A stretch of DNA of 64,000 nucleotides from Pseudobutyrivibrio ruminis (lineage in GTDB: Bacteria > Bacillota > Clostridia > Lachnospirales > Lachnospiraceae): NCBI RefSeq assembly GCF_015057245.1, contig NZ_SVET01000006.1:124001-188000 (forward strand), in the 5' to 3' direction. Shown here in pieces: positions 6,235 to 14,696 of this stretch (position 1 is its first letter; the number at the start of each line of letters is the position of its first letter). The position numbers and the translations under genes are program-made. The notes below the pieces were generated by a model. The model was not told the origin of the DNA, did not search any database, and worked only from the letters and a program-made list of their open reading frames with translations.

Positions 6235-8454
6235 ATGAAGACATTTCCAAAAATTAATATAATAGTGCTTTTACTTATTTCATTAATGATTGCTTCCATG
6301 TTTAATGGGGCAGTTTTGGCTACAGATTTGTCCGATAAGGAAACCATAATAGTTGGTGTACCTTCAGATAGATGCCCTCTTTTTTATACTGATGATTCGT
6401 CTAAAAATATTGTAGGTATTGGAATTGATTTAATGAGTCTTGCGGCAGAAAATGCTGGTTATAATGTAAATTTTAAGATCATAGAAGAATCATCACTTAA
6501 AGACGCACTAGACAACCCTAATTATGATTTGGTAATGCCTTTTGGCAGTTCTATAAAAAGTACCTCAGGACAACCTTCAATCATATCAGATAATCTTATG
6601 ACAACACCTTTCACGCTTGTCACTTTGAGTAGCGGTTACATTCAATCTTTAGAACAAATAAAGGTTGGAATGCTACAATCAATGGCAGGTGTTGCTGATA
6701 CTGTTCACACTTTGTATCCAAGTATGAATCTTGTTTTGTATGAAACTATGCCTGATTGTGTGAATGCTCTTCGAAAAGGTGATGTTGATGCATTACTTTA
6801 CAACTCTTATGTATGGAGTTATGTGCTTCAAAAACCATCATATTCAGATTTAGAAGTTCAACCAACAACAATGTTCTCAATGGATTTTAGAGTTGGTGCT
6901 GTTGATACCCCCAAAAGTCAGGAGCTAATAAACCAGATTAATTTGGGCATTTCTAAGATTAATGATAATCAACGTCAGGCGATTATATTGGATTATACAT
7001 CTCGGCGTCTGTATAAAAATGATTTCTTTGACTACTTATATATCTATGGCAATCTAATCATTATATTTGGATTATTATTGGTTTTTATTATTCTGCATTT
7101 CGTTTCAAAACAATATGCAATAAGAAAAGAGCAAGATGAGCAAATCCGCCAATTAATTGAGTATGATGCTCTTACTGGAACCTTAAGTCTTGATGGTTTC
7201 CGTAAAAAAGTTAAAACGCTATTAAGGGAGAACCCAACTTTAACGTATTTAATATCTTATAACAATATTAAAAACTTTAAATTTATAAACGATAAAATGG
7301 GTATGAATTCAGGTGATGAACTTTTAGTTTTCTGGGCTGATAAAACAATGAATTACCTGTCTGAAAAAGAAGCTGTTGCAAGAATAGGGGCTGATCATTT
7401 TGCAGTTTTAGCTCTAGTTCCAGATGACAATAATCTTTTCAATCAAGAAAAGACTGTATTTGAACCTGTAAAAAACTATTATATAAATCAGGGTATCGAC
7501 TATACAGTCCAGTTATGCAGTGGTGTATACGTTCTAACAAGTGATGATTACTCAGATATTAATGTTGATAAGATGTTGGATTATGCCCATTTAGCAGAAA
7601 AGAAAGCTCACAATTCTGTCTCAGGTGGGGGATATGAAATATACAATACTGACCAATGGGAAAAAGGTAAAATGGTTGCCGACATCTGTGGTCATTTTTC
7701 AACAGCCGTAAAGAATAATGAAATACAAGTATGGTACCAACCACAAGTTAATTATAAGACAGGCAAAATAGTTGGTGCCGAGGCATTGTGCCGTTGGAAG
7801 CACGAAAAGTTAGGCTGGATAAGTCCTGGCATATTTATACCTATGTTGGAACAAGCAGGGCTTATCTATGATTTAGATTGCTTAATATGGGATAAAGTAT
7901 GTCAAGACCTCCATAGATGGAATGAAAAAGGTATCCAACATTCCATTTCGGTAAACTTATCACGTTATGACATTGAAAAAAATAACAACATTGCGGACTA
8001 TTTCAACAATCTAATACGAAAGTATGATATCGCACCGTCGCAGCTAAGGATTGAAATTACTGAAAGCGCATATGTTGAAGATACTGAGCTTCTACTAAAA
8101 ACAACTACTGCCCTTCAAAAATATGGTTTTATTGTTGAAATGGATGATTTTGGTAGTGGCTATTCTTCATTAAATATGCTTAAAGAGGTTCCTGTTGACG
8201 GAATAAAGCTAGATTACATCTTTTTAAAGGACGAGAAGAACAAAGAAAAAAGCAAAATCATTATTAACTATATAATCAAAATGCTTTTGCAGCTTAAATT
8301 CAACTTTATTGCTGAAGGTGTCGAAACCAAAGAACAGGCTCAATTTCTTTTAAATATAGATTGCGAACAAATGCAAGGATATTATTTTTATAAACCTATG
8401 CCTGTAACTGATTTTGAATTATTAGATTTCGATGACATAAATAATAAAACCTAA
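6235..8454 (+). CDS. Solute-sensing GGDEF-EAL protein, likely c-di-GMP phosphodiesterase
   Basis: A 739-residue membrane sensor. Residues 1-30 are a signal peptide. About 35-260 form a family-3 solute-binding (PBP-like) domain, and about 270-292 a transmembrane segment. About 308-465 form a GGDEF domain, and about 490-735 an EAL domain. The GGDEF site is degenerate (RIGADHF in place of GGDEF), so diguanylate cyclase activity is unlikely. The EAL domain keeps EALCRW, the Asn of SVNLSR, EITES, DDFGSGYSS, the Lys of IKLD, EGVET and QGYYF. It should therefore hydrolyse c-di-GMP. The natural reading is that an extracellular solute controls c-di-GMP breakdown; the ligand is unknown. Only a weak AAGGG precedes the start. 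It is monocistronic and convergent with the next gene. Confidence 0.88.
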   Translation: MKTFPKINIIVLLLISLMIASMFNGAVLATDLSDKETIIVGVPSDRCPLFYTDDSSKNIVGIGIDLMSLAAENAGYNVNFKIIEESSLKDALDNPNYDLVMPFGSSIKSTSGQPSIISDNLMTTPFTLVTLSSGYIQSLEQIKVGMLQSMAGVADTVHTLYPSMNLVLYETMPDCVNALRKGDVDALLYNSYVWSYVLQKPSYSDLEVQPTTMFSMDFRVGAVDTPKSQELINQINLGISKINDNQRQAIILDYTSRRLYKNDFFDYLYIYGNLIIIFGLLLVFIILHFVSKQYAIRKEQDEQIRQLIEYDALTGTLSLDGFRKKVKTLLRENPTLTYLISYNNIKNFKFINDKMGMNSGDELLVFWADKTMNYLSEKEAVARIGADHFAVLALVPDDNNLFNQEKTVFEPVKNYYINQGIDYTVQLCSGVYVLTSDDYSDINVDKMLDYAHLAEKKAHNSVSGGGYEIYNTDQWEKGKMVADICGHFSTAVKNNEIQVWYQPQVNYKTGKIVGAEALCRWKHEKLGWISPGIFIPMLEQAGLIYDLDCLIWDKVCQDLHRWNEKGIQHSISVNLSRYDIEKNNNIADYFNNLIRKYDIAPSQLRIEITESAYVEDTELLLKTTTALQKYGFIVEMDDFGSGYSSLNMLKEVPVDGIKLDYIFLKDEKNKEKSKIIINYIIKMLLQLKFNFIAEGVETKEQAQFLLNIDCEQMQGYYFYKPMPVTDFELLDFDDINNKT

Positions 8455-8487
8455 CCTTATTTGGATTAGTCTCAATGTTAGATTACT

Positions 8488-8501
8488 ACACCGAAAGGTG
8501 T
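8488..8501. terminator. Small GNRA-loop hairpin between convergent genes
   Basis: A 5-bp stem, ACACC-GAAA-GGTGT, with a tetraloop. There is no long T run, so terminator function is weakly supported. Confidence 0.35.
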
Positions 8502-8502
8502 G

Positions 8503-9882
8503 TTACTTGTTAAGTCGATTTTCTGTGTTATAGAGTTTTATAAGTTCATTTCTGTTTTTGCAGTTGGTCTTCTTCATTAGATTCTTTACATGAAACTTTA
8601 CTGTTGATTCTGTAATATACAGATTTGCTGCAATTTCTTTGTTAGCATTACCAGATAGTAATTCATCAAGAATCTGTACTTCCCTTGAGGATAGCTGATA
8701 TCTGTCAATAAAAACTCCATGATAATCAATCTCTTCATCTGAACGGGTATTCACTCCATAAAACTGTGTGAAGGGTATTGCAAACAGTACGATTGTTACG
8801 GCAAACAAAATGGAAATAACAACAAGCAAAAGTGCATTGTTGTTTGCCAGCCCAAACCTGAATTGCATGCCTATTGGTTCGCCAGCGCGACCTATAAAAA
8901 GACCAATTGGAGCTAAATAGTACTTGTCATTCTCCTTTGCAATATCTAAAAAGATTACGGTTCGACATACAGAGATGAAACCAATAAACACATAAGCAAG
9001 CACCCAAGTCACATAAACACCTGTAGTATTGTCATGCATAATTGGTAATGCGAATGCAAAAGATAATGCCACAAGGCATAGGATGAATCCCAGCCCACGG
9101 CTTTTATCATTAAGGATACCTGCAATAACCAAGCTTAGTGTGTAAAACAACCTCATAGCCTCCACACTTATATGGAAGGAAGAGATATCGCTGCTAGGTT
9201 GGAAAAATCCCAGTCCGTTAACAATACTTGCGAACAGTAGGGCAGAAAATATAATTAAAATGTAATTTTTGCTAAATGGGCTGGCAACTTTATAAGTAGA
9301 AGATTGCTCCACAAGTCTGGTTGTGTTTATGTAAGAATACAAGGTCAGCACATATAGGACAGTAACGCCAATACTTATCAATGCATATAAATACAGGCAT
9401 TGTATACTGGTTATAAAGCTATAATCTTTGTCGAAAAAGTAAAGAATATAGGAAAAGACACAGCTTAGGGCTATACCGGCACCAAAGGTGAGACCATAGT
9501 TATTTTTATCAATAATATCTACTATTATTGCCACATACCATGCGTATAGCAGACCTATCGCTATATTCATCAGCAATCCTGTTACCACAATACCATCCCT
9601 GAACTGGGGAATGATTGTTACAACAGTGAGCAGGAAATTGACAGCAATAAGGATGGAAAATTCGATTATTTTAGATGGTTTTTTCTTGACGAAATACGCG
9701 TATCCGCAGAATAATAGAATACCCAGTGCCTGGAAAATCTTTCCTAAAAATTGTCCAATAAAATCAACATAATTTCCATCGTTGCATTGGCCCAAAATAT
9801 AGAACCAGGACAGGTACTGTGAGCTGTTCAAAAAGAACAATATTCCTATTAAAATACTTGTAAATGCAATCTTTTTTCTCAT
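8503..9882 (-). CDS. LuxR-type regulator with polytopic membrane domain
   Basis: A 459-residue protein. Residues 1-380 contain about twelve hydrophobic segments arranged like an MFS-type membrane domain. The C-terminal 65 residues are a LuxR/GerE helix-turn-helix: LSSREVQILDELLSGNANKEIA, then ITESTVKFHVKNLMKKT. The combination means a DNA-binding domain tethered to a membrane sensor. It is divergent from the secreted protein gene at 10085, with a 202-bp shared upstream region, so that gene is its likeliest target. That link is inference from arrangement. The inducer is unknown. Confidence 0.82.
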   Translation of the reverse strand: MRKKIAFTSILIGILFFLNSSQYLSWFYILGQCNDGNYVDFIGQFLGKIFQALGILLFCGYAYFVKKKPSKIIEFSILIAVNFLLTVVTIIPQFRDGIVVTGLLMNIAIGLLYAWYVAIIVDIIDKNNYGLTFGAGIALSCVFSYILYFFDKDYSFITSIQCLYLYALISIGVTVLYVLTLYSYINTTRLVEQSSTYKVASPFSKNYILIIFSALLFASIVNGLGFFQPSSDISSFHISVEAMRLFYTLSLVIAGILNDKSRGLGFILCLVALSFAFALPIMHDNTTGVYVTWVLAYVFIGFISVCRTVIFLDIAKENDKYYLAPIGLFIGRAGEPIGMQFRFGLANNNALLLVVISILFAVTIVLFAIPFTQFYGVNTRSDEEIDYHGVFIDRYQLSSREVQILDELLSGNANKEIAANLYITESTVKFHVKNLMKKTNCKNRNELIKLYNTENRLNK

Positions 9883-10084
9883 GAAATAATTCTAGCACTT
9901 TCCAATTGGGATAGGTAAAGAAATATTGAATTTGTGGGCTTTTGTTCTGATTCCTATACTAAAACTATCCCCCAGAATCACGGATTATTCGCAGTTTTTT
10001 CACTAATTCCATCTATGCTAACAGTCAACTCATTCGTAGCAAAATCTTTGCATCAAGGCAAAGATGGAAAGGAGAAGACAGTCT

Positions 10085-11260
10085 ATGAATAGAAAAAATG
10101 TTTTGGGGTTTGCAATGGCGATTGCCATGGTGGCAATGTTGGCATTTTCTGGGTTTGAGGTTAGTGCAGCTGGTTTGACACAGGCACAGTTTCCAGAACT
10201 TGTTCATTATGGAACAATCACTGATGAGGATGCTCAGATATTAAAGAGCTTCTTTGATTATGAATACTATAAGGAGCAAAATCCTGATGTAGTTGAACAA
10301 TACGGAGATAGCTATGAAGCACTCTTTAATCATTTCTGTACTAAGGGCGTGTTTGAAGGAAGAACAGGTAGCGCAGACTTCGACCCTGCGGCATACGCTA
10401 GTGCATATGGTGATTTGAAAGCTCAGTTTGGTGCTGATATTTTAAGCTACTATAGACACTATGCAACGGAAGGTAAAGCCGTCGGCAGAAATATCACAAC
10501 AATTGCAGCTTGCGCAGAAGCTGGCATTACAGTAATCGGCCTTGCTAACGATTCTATAGTAATCACTCCTGAGGTATATAGAGTTGCTGTTTATCTAGGA
10601 ACAAATGATTACGGGGTGGTAAGACAGTCTATCGCAATCGCACAGCAGAGGGCAGCAGCCACAGGCGGTTCAGTCGTTATAGTTGCAGATGATGCATCTG
10701 GTGGGGGATCAGCATTAGAAGGATTGGAAAAAGTTGGTACAATTACTGCTGGTAATGGTTTACATATTGGAATTTATGTAGGACAGAACCTCGAGTCGTA
10801 TGGTGCATGGCAATTGGATGGAGATACACTAGCAGCTATAACACTTATATCTAGTACTGATGGTTACGTTGCTGTAAAGGATGTGAATGATGAATTAGAT
10901 CCAACATATCGAATAGCTTCTATACCTGTTTATGCATGGTCTACTGAAGCTACAAGTTCTTATTCAACTTTAAATAATTCATCAGCAGATGTTTATCTTA
11001 TGGCTAATGCTGAGACAGAGACAGACTACAATATACAACCAGATTCGCGAGAAACAAATGGTGTAGAAACTACTGTAACTTTTTCTGGCAGCAGTGAAGG
11101 TACACCTGTTGTTGCAGATGAAAATGGAACAACAAGTACAGAATATACTGTAGGAGTTGGTTTTGTTGAATCTTCAGCAGAAAGTGTTACTGTTAATGTA
11201 GCTATAGAAGGTGACGATGGATTAGCAATATCTGATACATATACCTTTGAAGGAGAATAA
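10085..11260 (+). CDS. Secreted protein with paired YY/NPDV repeats
   Basis: A 391-residue exported protein. The signal peptide covers about residues 1-30 and is cleaved near VSAAG. About residues 45-140 hold two copies of a short helical repeat. The first is FFDYEYYKEQNPDVVEQYG...HFCTKGVFEGR; the second is FDPAAYASAYGDLKAQFG...YYRHYATEGKAVGR. This repeat is seen in many extracellular proteins of clostridia. The remaining 250 residues are Thr/Ser/Gly-rich and strand-rich, with no recognised family and no sortase motif. The start at 10085 has AAGGAGA nine bases upstream. The divergent membrane LuxR regulator probably controls it. Adhesion or surface display is a guess. Confidence 0.7.
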   Translation: MNRKNVLGFAMAIAMVAMLAFSGFEVSAAGLTQAQFPELVHYGTITDEDAQILKSFFDYEYYKEQNPDVVEQYGDSYEALFNHFCTKGVFEGRTGSADFDPAAYASAYGDLKAQFGADILSYYRHYATEGKAVGRNITTIAACAEAGITVIGLANDSIVITPEVYRVAVYLGTNDYGVVRQSIAIAQQRAAATGGSVVIVADDASGGGSALEGLEKVGTITAGNGLHIGIYVGQNLESYGAWQLDGDTLAAITLISSTDGYVAVKDVNDELDPTYRIASIPVYAWSTEATSSYSTLNNSSADVYLMANAETETDYNIQPDSRETNGVETTVTFSGSSEGTPVVADENGTTSTEYTVGVGFVESSAESVTVNVAIEGDDGLAISDTYTFEGE

Positions 11261-11354
11261 TAATTATTTATAGAAAAATCTAGCCCTAAATAGCGGCATG
11301 TAAAAAGAGAACAGCCACAACCCCACATGCTGCGATCCAAAAGCAAGAACAAAA

Positions 11355-11386
11355 AGAGCTGCCACATTTTAAATGTGACAGCTCTT
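11355..11386. terminator. Bidirectional hairpin terminator
   Basis: A long stem (AGAGCTG...CAGCTCT with inner CACATTT/AAATGTG, one mismatch). The T run is better on the minus strand, where it follows the DUF2798 gene. It can also serve the secreted protein gene on the plus strand. Confidence 0.8.
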
Positions 11387-11405
11387 ATCTTATTCCCTAT
11401 AAATC

Positions 11406-11900
11406 TTACGCAGCCTCAACAGCTTCGATTTCATTAGAAGTTTCTACTTTCTTCTCACGGAAAATAGTTCTAAAGATAAGTCTTACAAATGGTCCACAAT
11501 AGAACAACTGATAAAGAAGTGCCATTGGGAAGTTCATAGCCCATGTCTGAATCCATGTTCCAAATGTGTGAGTGTCCTTGAAAAGAATAGTAGCTACAAG
11601 GCTCATTGTTGGGCACATGATGCAGCAAATGCAAATTGAGATAGCGTATGTAATGAACTGAGGTCTGTCAGTAGGTTTCATTACAGAGAATGCAAGAGCA
11701 CGTGCAAGCTTACCAACGATGAAAAACTCAAGGATGAATGCGATAGGCACCATGATAGGAAGCTCATGAAGTGCTAAAAAGAATGTCTGTCCTGTTACTC
11801 CACCTGTGTTTAAGGCAACGTTGTAAACCACCATTCCGTAAACCATAACAGTGGCCATAATTATAGTTAATACTACGTCTTGAAATTTGTTTTTAGGCAT
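11406..11900 (-). CDS. DUF2798 family membrane protein
   Basis: A 164-residue integral membrane protein with four hydrophobic segments arranged as two related halves. Each half carries a DUF2798-like pattern, such as VVLTIIMATVMVYGMVVYN, and later FITYAISICICCIMCPTMSL. Its function is unknown. The start at 11900 is preceded by AAGGAGGA; an in-frame Met at 11981 lies upstream of that site. It is monocistronic. The 167 bp on its upstream side hold no clear motif. Confidence 0.75.
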   Translation of the reverse strand: MPKNKFQDVVLTIIMATVMVYGMVVYNVALNTGGVTGQTFFLALHELPIMVPIAFILEFFIVGKLARALAFSVMKPTDRPQFITYAISICICCIMCPTMSLVATILFKDTHTFGTWIQTWAMNFPMALLYQLFYCGPFVRLIFRTIFREKKVETSNEIEAVEAA

Positions 11901-12067
11901 AATAAATCCTCCTTCTGATAATGAATAATACATAAAATTACATGTGTTGTTCGTTATCATCCGGAGGATGTGCGTTTCCAATTAAACCATATTATCTTTT
12001 GTTGCGTCAGCAATGATAACATGATTTTCAACAAAATGTAAGTGTAAATTTTGTGAAATGTGCAAAA

Positions 12068-13279
12068 TTATCTTGTTACGTAAACAGGTAGGCCGTTTTC
12101 GTATTCAAGCTCAGGCTCCCCAATTACTAGAGGCTTGAGGTATTCTAACATTTCATCTGTAACCCAGTTGTGACTTTCATTAATCCATTCCTGAGGAACT
12201 TCCTTTGCTTCGTTTGCAATATCATGGATAGTAGCATAGCTGTAGTCTACAGTGTATGGTGCGTTACTTGTGCGGTTAAGAACTACCATTGCACCTGTTA
12301 CACCTTCTTCTGCATACTGCACTCCGTGCTTACCAAGCTCTACAGATTCTTTTAAATCAGTAAGTGAGCTCATATGAGCAGCAGCTCTTTGAAGAACATT
12401 TACTTCTATTGAACGAACCTTTACGCCAAGTCTATCCTTAACAATGTATTCAAGGGTCTTGCCAGCACCTGAAAGCTGAGCGTGACCAAAGTTGTCTAAT
12501 TGGCCTGTAGATGCAGAGATATATTCACCATTAGCATCGCGAATTCCCTCGGATACAGCTACAACTATATTTGTCTTTTCCTTTAAAAGACGAGATAAAT
12601 CGTTTACAAATACCTCTGTGTTAAATGGAACCTCTGGAAGATAGATTAAATCTGGTCCACAGCAGCAGTTATTTCTTGCAAGAGATGTGGCAGCTGTAAG
12701 CCATCCGGCATCTCGTCCCATTACTTCTATAATAGTAACACTAGGAGAGTTGTAGATTTTAGCGTCATAGATAACCTCCATAGTGGTGGTAGCAATGTAT
12801 TTAGCAGCTGAACCAAAACCAGGAGTATGATCTGTTACACACAAATCGTTGTCTACAGTCTTTGGCACACCGATAAATCTAATAGGAGATTCTATTGATT
12901 TTGCATATGCTGAAAGCTTGTCTACAGTATCCATGGAGTCGTTTCCACCGATGTAGAAAAATGCTTCGATATCATATTTTTTAAATTGCTGAAATAGGGT
13001 ATTATAGATAGGGTCGTTTGAAGTGACGCTTGGAAGCTTGAAACGACATGAGCCAAGGTACATGGCTGGAGTAACTTTTAGTTTTTTTAGAAAATTAGAA
13101 TCAGATTTTATTGTTTCGGTTAAGTCGATGATGTTGTCATCCTTAATGCCGATAATTCCGTTGATGGAGCCGTAAATCTTGTCGTATTTAGAAGACAAGG
13201 CTCCCTCGATAACACCAGCAAGACTGGCGTTGATTGCCACAGTTGGTCCGCCCGACTGTGCGACGATGATGTTTCCCAT
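12068..13279 (-). CDS. 6-phosphofructokinase, probably PPi-dependent
   Basis: A 403-residue phosphofructokinase-family enzyme catalysing the glycolytic step between fructose 6-phosphate and fructose 1,6-bisphosphate. Motifs are AQSGGPTVAIN at the N-terminus, GGNDSMDT near residue 88, PKTVDNDL near 125 and MGRDAGW near 165. In this family a Gly after the Asp/Asn of GG(D/N) and a Gly in G-TIDND mark ATP users. Here those sites are Asp (GGNDS) and Lys (PKTVDND), which mark pyrophosphate users. PPi dependence is therefore likely but not proven. GGGAGG lies before the start. The gene is divergent from the small membrane protein at 13349. Confidence 0.88.
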   Translation of the reverse strand: MGNIIVAQSGGPTVAINASLAGVIEGALSSKYDKIYGSINGIIGIKDDNIIDLTETIKSDSNFLKKLKVTPAMYLGSCRFKLPSVTSNDPIYNTLFQQFKKYDIEAFFYIGGNDSMDTVDKLSAYAKSIESPIRFIGVPKTVDNDLCVTDHTPGFGSAAKYIATTTMEVIYDAKIYNSPSVTIIEVMGRDAGWLTAATSLARNNCCCGPDLIYLPEVPFNTEVFVNDLSRLLKEKTNIVVAVSEGIRDANGEYISASTGQLDNFGHAQLSGAGKTLEYIVKDRLGVKVRSIEVNVLQRAAAHMSSLTDLKESVELGKHGVQYAEEGVTGAMVVLNRTSNAPYTVDYSYATIHDIANEAKEVPQEWINESHNWVTDEMLEYLKPLVIGEPELEYENGLPVYVTR

Positions 13280-13348
13280 TTGATTACCTCCCGAACGTAT
13301 GCTTATAATTAAGCTTCTAGGGATTATTCTAACATAAGGAGAGATACT

Positions 13349-13747
13349 ATGAACACCTTTTTATACGCTATTTTGGATTTTATTAACGACATGCACACAT
13401 ATCTTCTTTCTCTGAATGATGCATATGAGGCAAATTTCACAGATAAAGAGCTACATTTCCTTGTGATTGGCGCAATTGGCATGGCTATGATTTTTGTTGT
13501 TCAGCCAATTTTCTCACTTTTGGCCAAAACAGGTCACGTTCTTGTAATCAGTTGGATATACGTATTTACGTTAATTCTTCTTCTTACCTTCGCCATCGAA
13601 ATCGAGCAAAAGATTACAGGCTCAGGAGCAATGGAGTTTGAGGATATCGTGTTTGGCGTGTGGGGCTTTATGCTGATGTTCTTGATATATGCCCTGATAC
13701 GAGGAATTATAATAGGTATATATAAGTTAATAAAAAATAGAGATTAA
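13349..13747 (+). CDS. Small membrane protein, unknown family
   Basis: A 132-residue protein with three hydrophobic segments at about residues 36-58, 66-84 and 100-122. There is a short charged N-terminus and a basic C-terminal tail (KLIKNRD). AAGGAGAG precedes the start. No motif was recognised. It is divergent from the phosphofructokinase gene over a 69-bp gap and ends at its own terminator. Confidence 0.6.
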   Translation: MNTFLYAILDFINDMHTYLLSLNDAYEANFTDKELHFLVIGAIGMAMIFVVQPIFSLLAKTGHVLVISWIYVFTLILLLTFAIEIEQKITGSGAMEFEDIVFGVWGFMLMFLIYALIRGIIIGIYKLIKNRD

Positions 13748-13750
13748 AAA

Positions 13751-13779
13751 AGTGCCAGGTTTCTAAAAGACCTGGCACT
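13751..13779. terminator. Bidirectional hairpin terminator
   Basis: A perfect 10-bp stem, AGTGCCAGGT / ACCTGGCACT, with T-rich flanks on both strands, between convergent genes. Confidence 0.9.
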
Positions 13780-13783
13780 CATT

Positions 13784-14068
13784 TTATATAATGTTAAGTA
13801 AGAGTCTGTTGTAGTCACGGTCTTCTAGAAGATTAAGGACACGGCGGGCTCTTGAATATTGTGTACGACTAATTGAAATAACACAGACGTTTCTGGCTCC
13901 ATTGTAAGTTCTGCGCTTGAAGAATGGGACACGGCGCCAATTCTTTGAAAAAGGTACTGATTCATGAAGAAGTAGATTAGAAGTACGATTTGATACTATT
14001 CTGTTTGTGATTTCGCATAAGACAACGTCTTTATCAATGTTTTTGGCAAGCTTTGGTTTCTTTCTCAT
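13784..14068 (-). CDS. Small basic protein paired with an XRE repressor
   Basis: A 94-residue, strongly Arg/Lys-rich protein (for example NWRRVPFFKRRTYNGARN and SRTQYSRARRVLNLLEDRDYNR). It has no signal or membrane segment and no family I recognise. It starts 12 bp after the stop of the XRE-type gene, with AGGAAA as its ribosome binding site, so the two form an operon. The two-gene layout under a palindromic operator resembles a toxin-antitoxin module, in which this would be the toxin or an RNA-binding partner. That reading is inference. The sequence does not match the RelE/HigB pattern I know. Confidence 0.55.
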   Translation of the reverse strand: MRKKPKLAKNIDKDVVLCEITNRIVSNRTSNLLLHESVPFSKNWRRVPFFKRRTYNGARNVCVISISRTQYSRARRVLNLLEDRDYNRLLLNII

Positions 14069-14080
14069 AACAATTTCCTA

Positions 14081-14326
14081 TCAATCCAAGTGTATGTTTA
14101 TTTCTTTACCCATAGAATTTGCAACCTTCACCAGAAAATCCAATGAGGGATTGTATTTACCGCTTTCCATGCGGGAGATATTTGATTTTTTCGTGCCAGC
14201 CATATCAGCTAAAACCTCCTGCGTGAGATGCAGGGATTTGCGAGCGTCCTTAAGCTGTTTTGCAATGGAACGCCGGGCTGCTATGGCTTGAGATGAAATG
14301 ATTCCATCTGAATATCTTTCCTTCAT
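14081..14326 (-). CDS. XRE-family HTH protein, HigA-like
   Basis: An 81-residue helix-turn-helix protein. The HTH is LHLTQEVLADMAGTKKSNIS (about residues 33-52), followed by RMESGKYNPSLDFLVKVANSMGK. The SGKYNPSLDFLVKVA stretch is typical of antitoxin-type XRE proteins of the HigA group. It very probably represses its own two-gene operon through the palindrome at 14354-14373, which sits about 30 bp upstream of the start. Confidence 0.8.
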   Translation of the reverse strand: MKERYSDGIISSQAIAARRSIAKQLKDARKSLHLTQEVLADMAGTKKSNISRMESGKYNPSLDFLVKVANSMGKEINIHLD

Positions 14327-14353
14327 TAGCTACCCACCAATTCGATACTATAA

Positions 14354-14373
14354 TGTTATCATATATGATAACA
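14354..14373. promoter_or_regulatory. Perfect 20-bp palindromic operator
   Basis: TGTTATCATATATGATAACA is a perfect 20-bp palindrome 28 bp upstream of the XRE gene. On the minus strand it lies between a TTGTAG -35-like and a TAACAT -10-like hexamer 17 bp apart. Its size and place fit autorepression by a dimeric HTH protein. Confidence 0.75.
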
Positions 14374-14468
14374 GACTACAATGAGTTTCACAACAAAAAC
14401 ATTCTTTTTTAAAAGGGGAGAATGTACTATAATCTTAAGAAGAATGTTTTATAGAAAAGAGGTTATGT

Positions 14469-14675
14469 ATGTACGATTTAACGGGAAAAACAATTGTAGA
14501 AATAAAAGAATATGTAAACTCACTTAGCAATGAGGAGTTAGATAAGTTTATCGAAGAAGTAGATTTTGCTGATTACGATTTTGACCTTGAGGCTACAGAT
14601 CTTTTAACCAGTTCACGCCTCTATGATTATATTCAGTATGCTCACAATGGAGAGGCTGCTGTAACTTTCGACTAA
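14469..14675 (+). CDS. Small acidic hypothetical protein
   Basis: A 68-residue acidic protein beginning MYDLTGKTIVEIKEYVNSLSNEEL, with many Asp/Glu, predicted mostly helical and no Cys. No family was recognised. AGAGG lies before the start. Its stop is 21 bp before the GH5 glucanase gene, so it may be the first gene of that operon. Its role is unknown. Confidence 0.55.
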   Translation: MYDLTGKTIVEIKEYVNSLSNEELDKFIEEVDFADYDFDLEATDLLTSSRLYDYIQYAHNGEAAVTFD

Positions 14676-14696
14676 ATTAAAAATAAGGAGAATGGT

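Noticed and set aside
7559..7744. Antisense 61-codon frame inside the EAL protein gene
   Set aside because: It is a shadow of a well-supported gene with no signals of its own.
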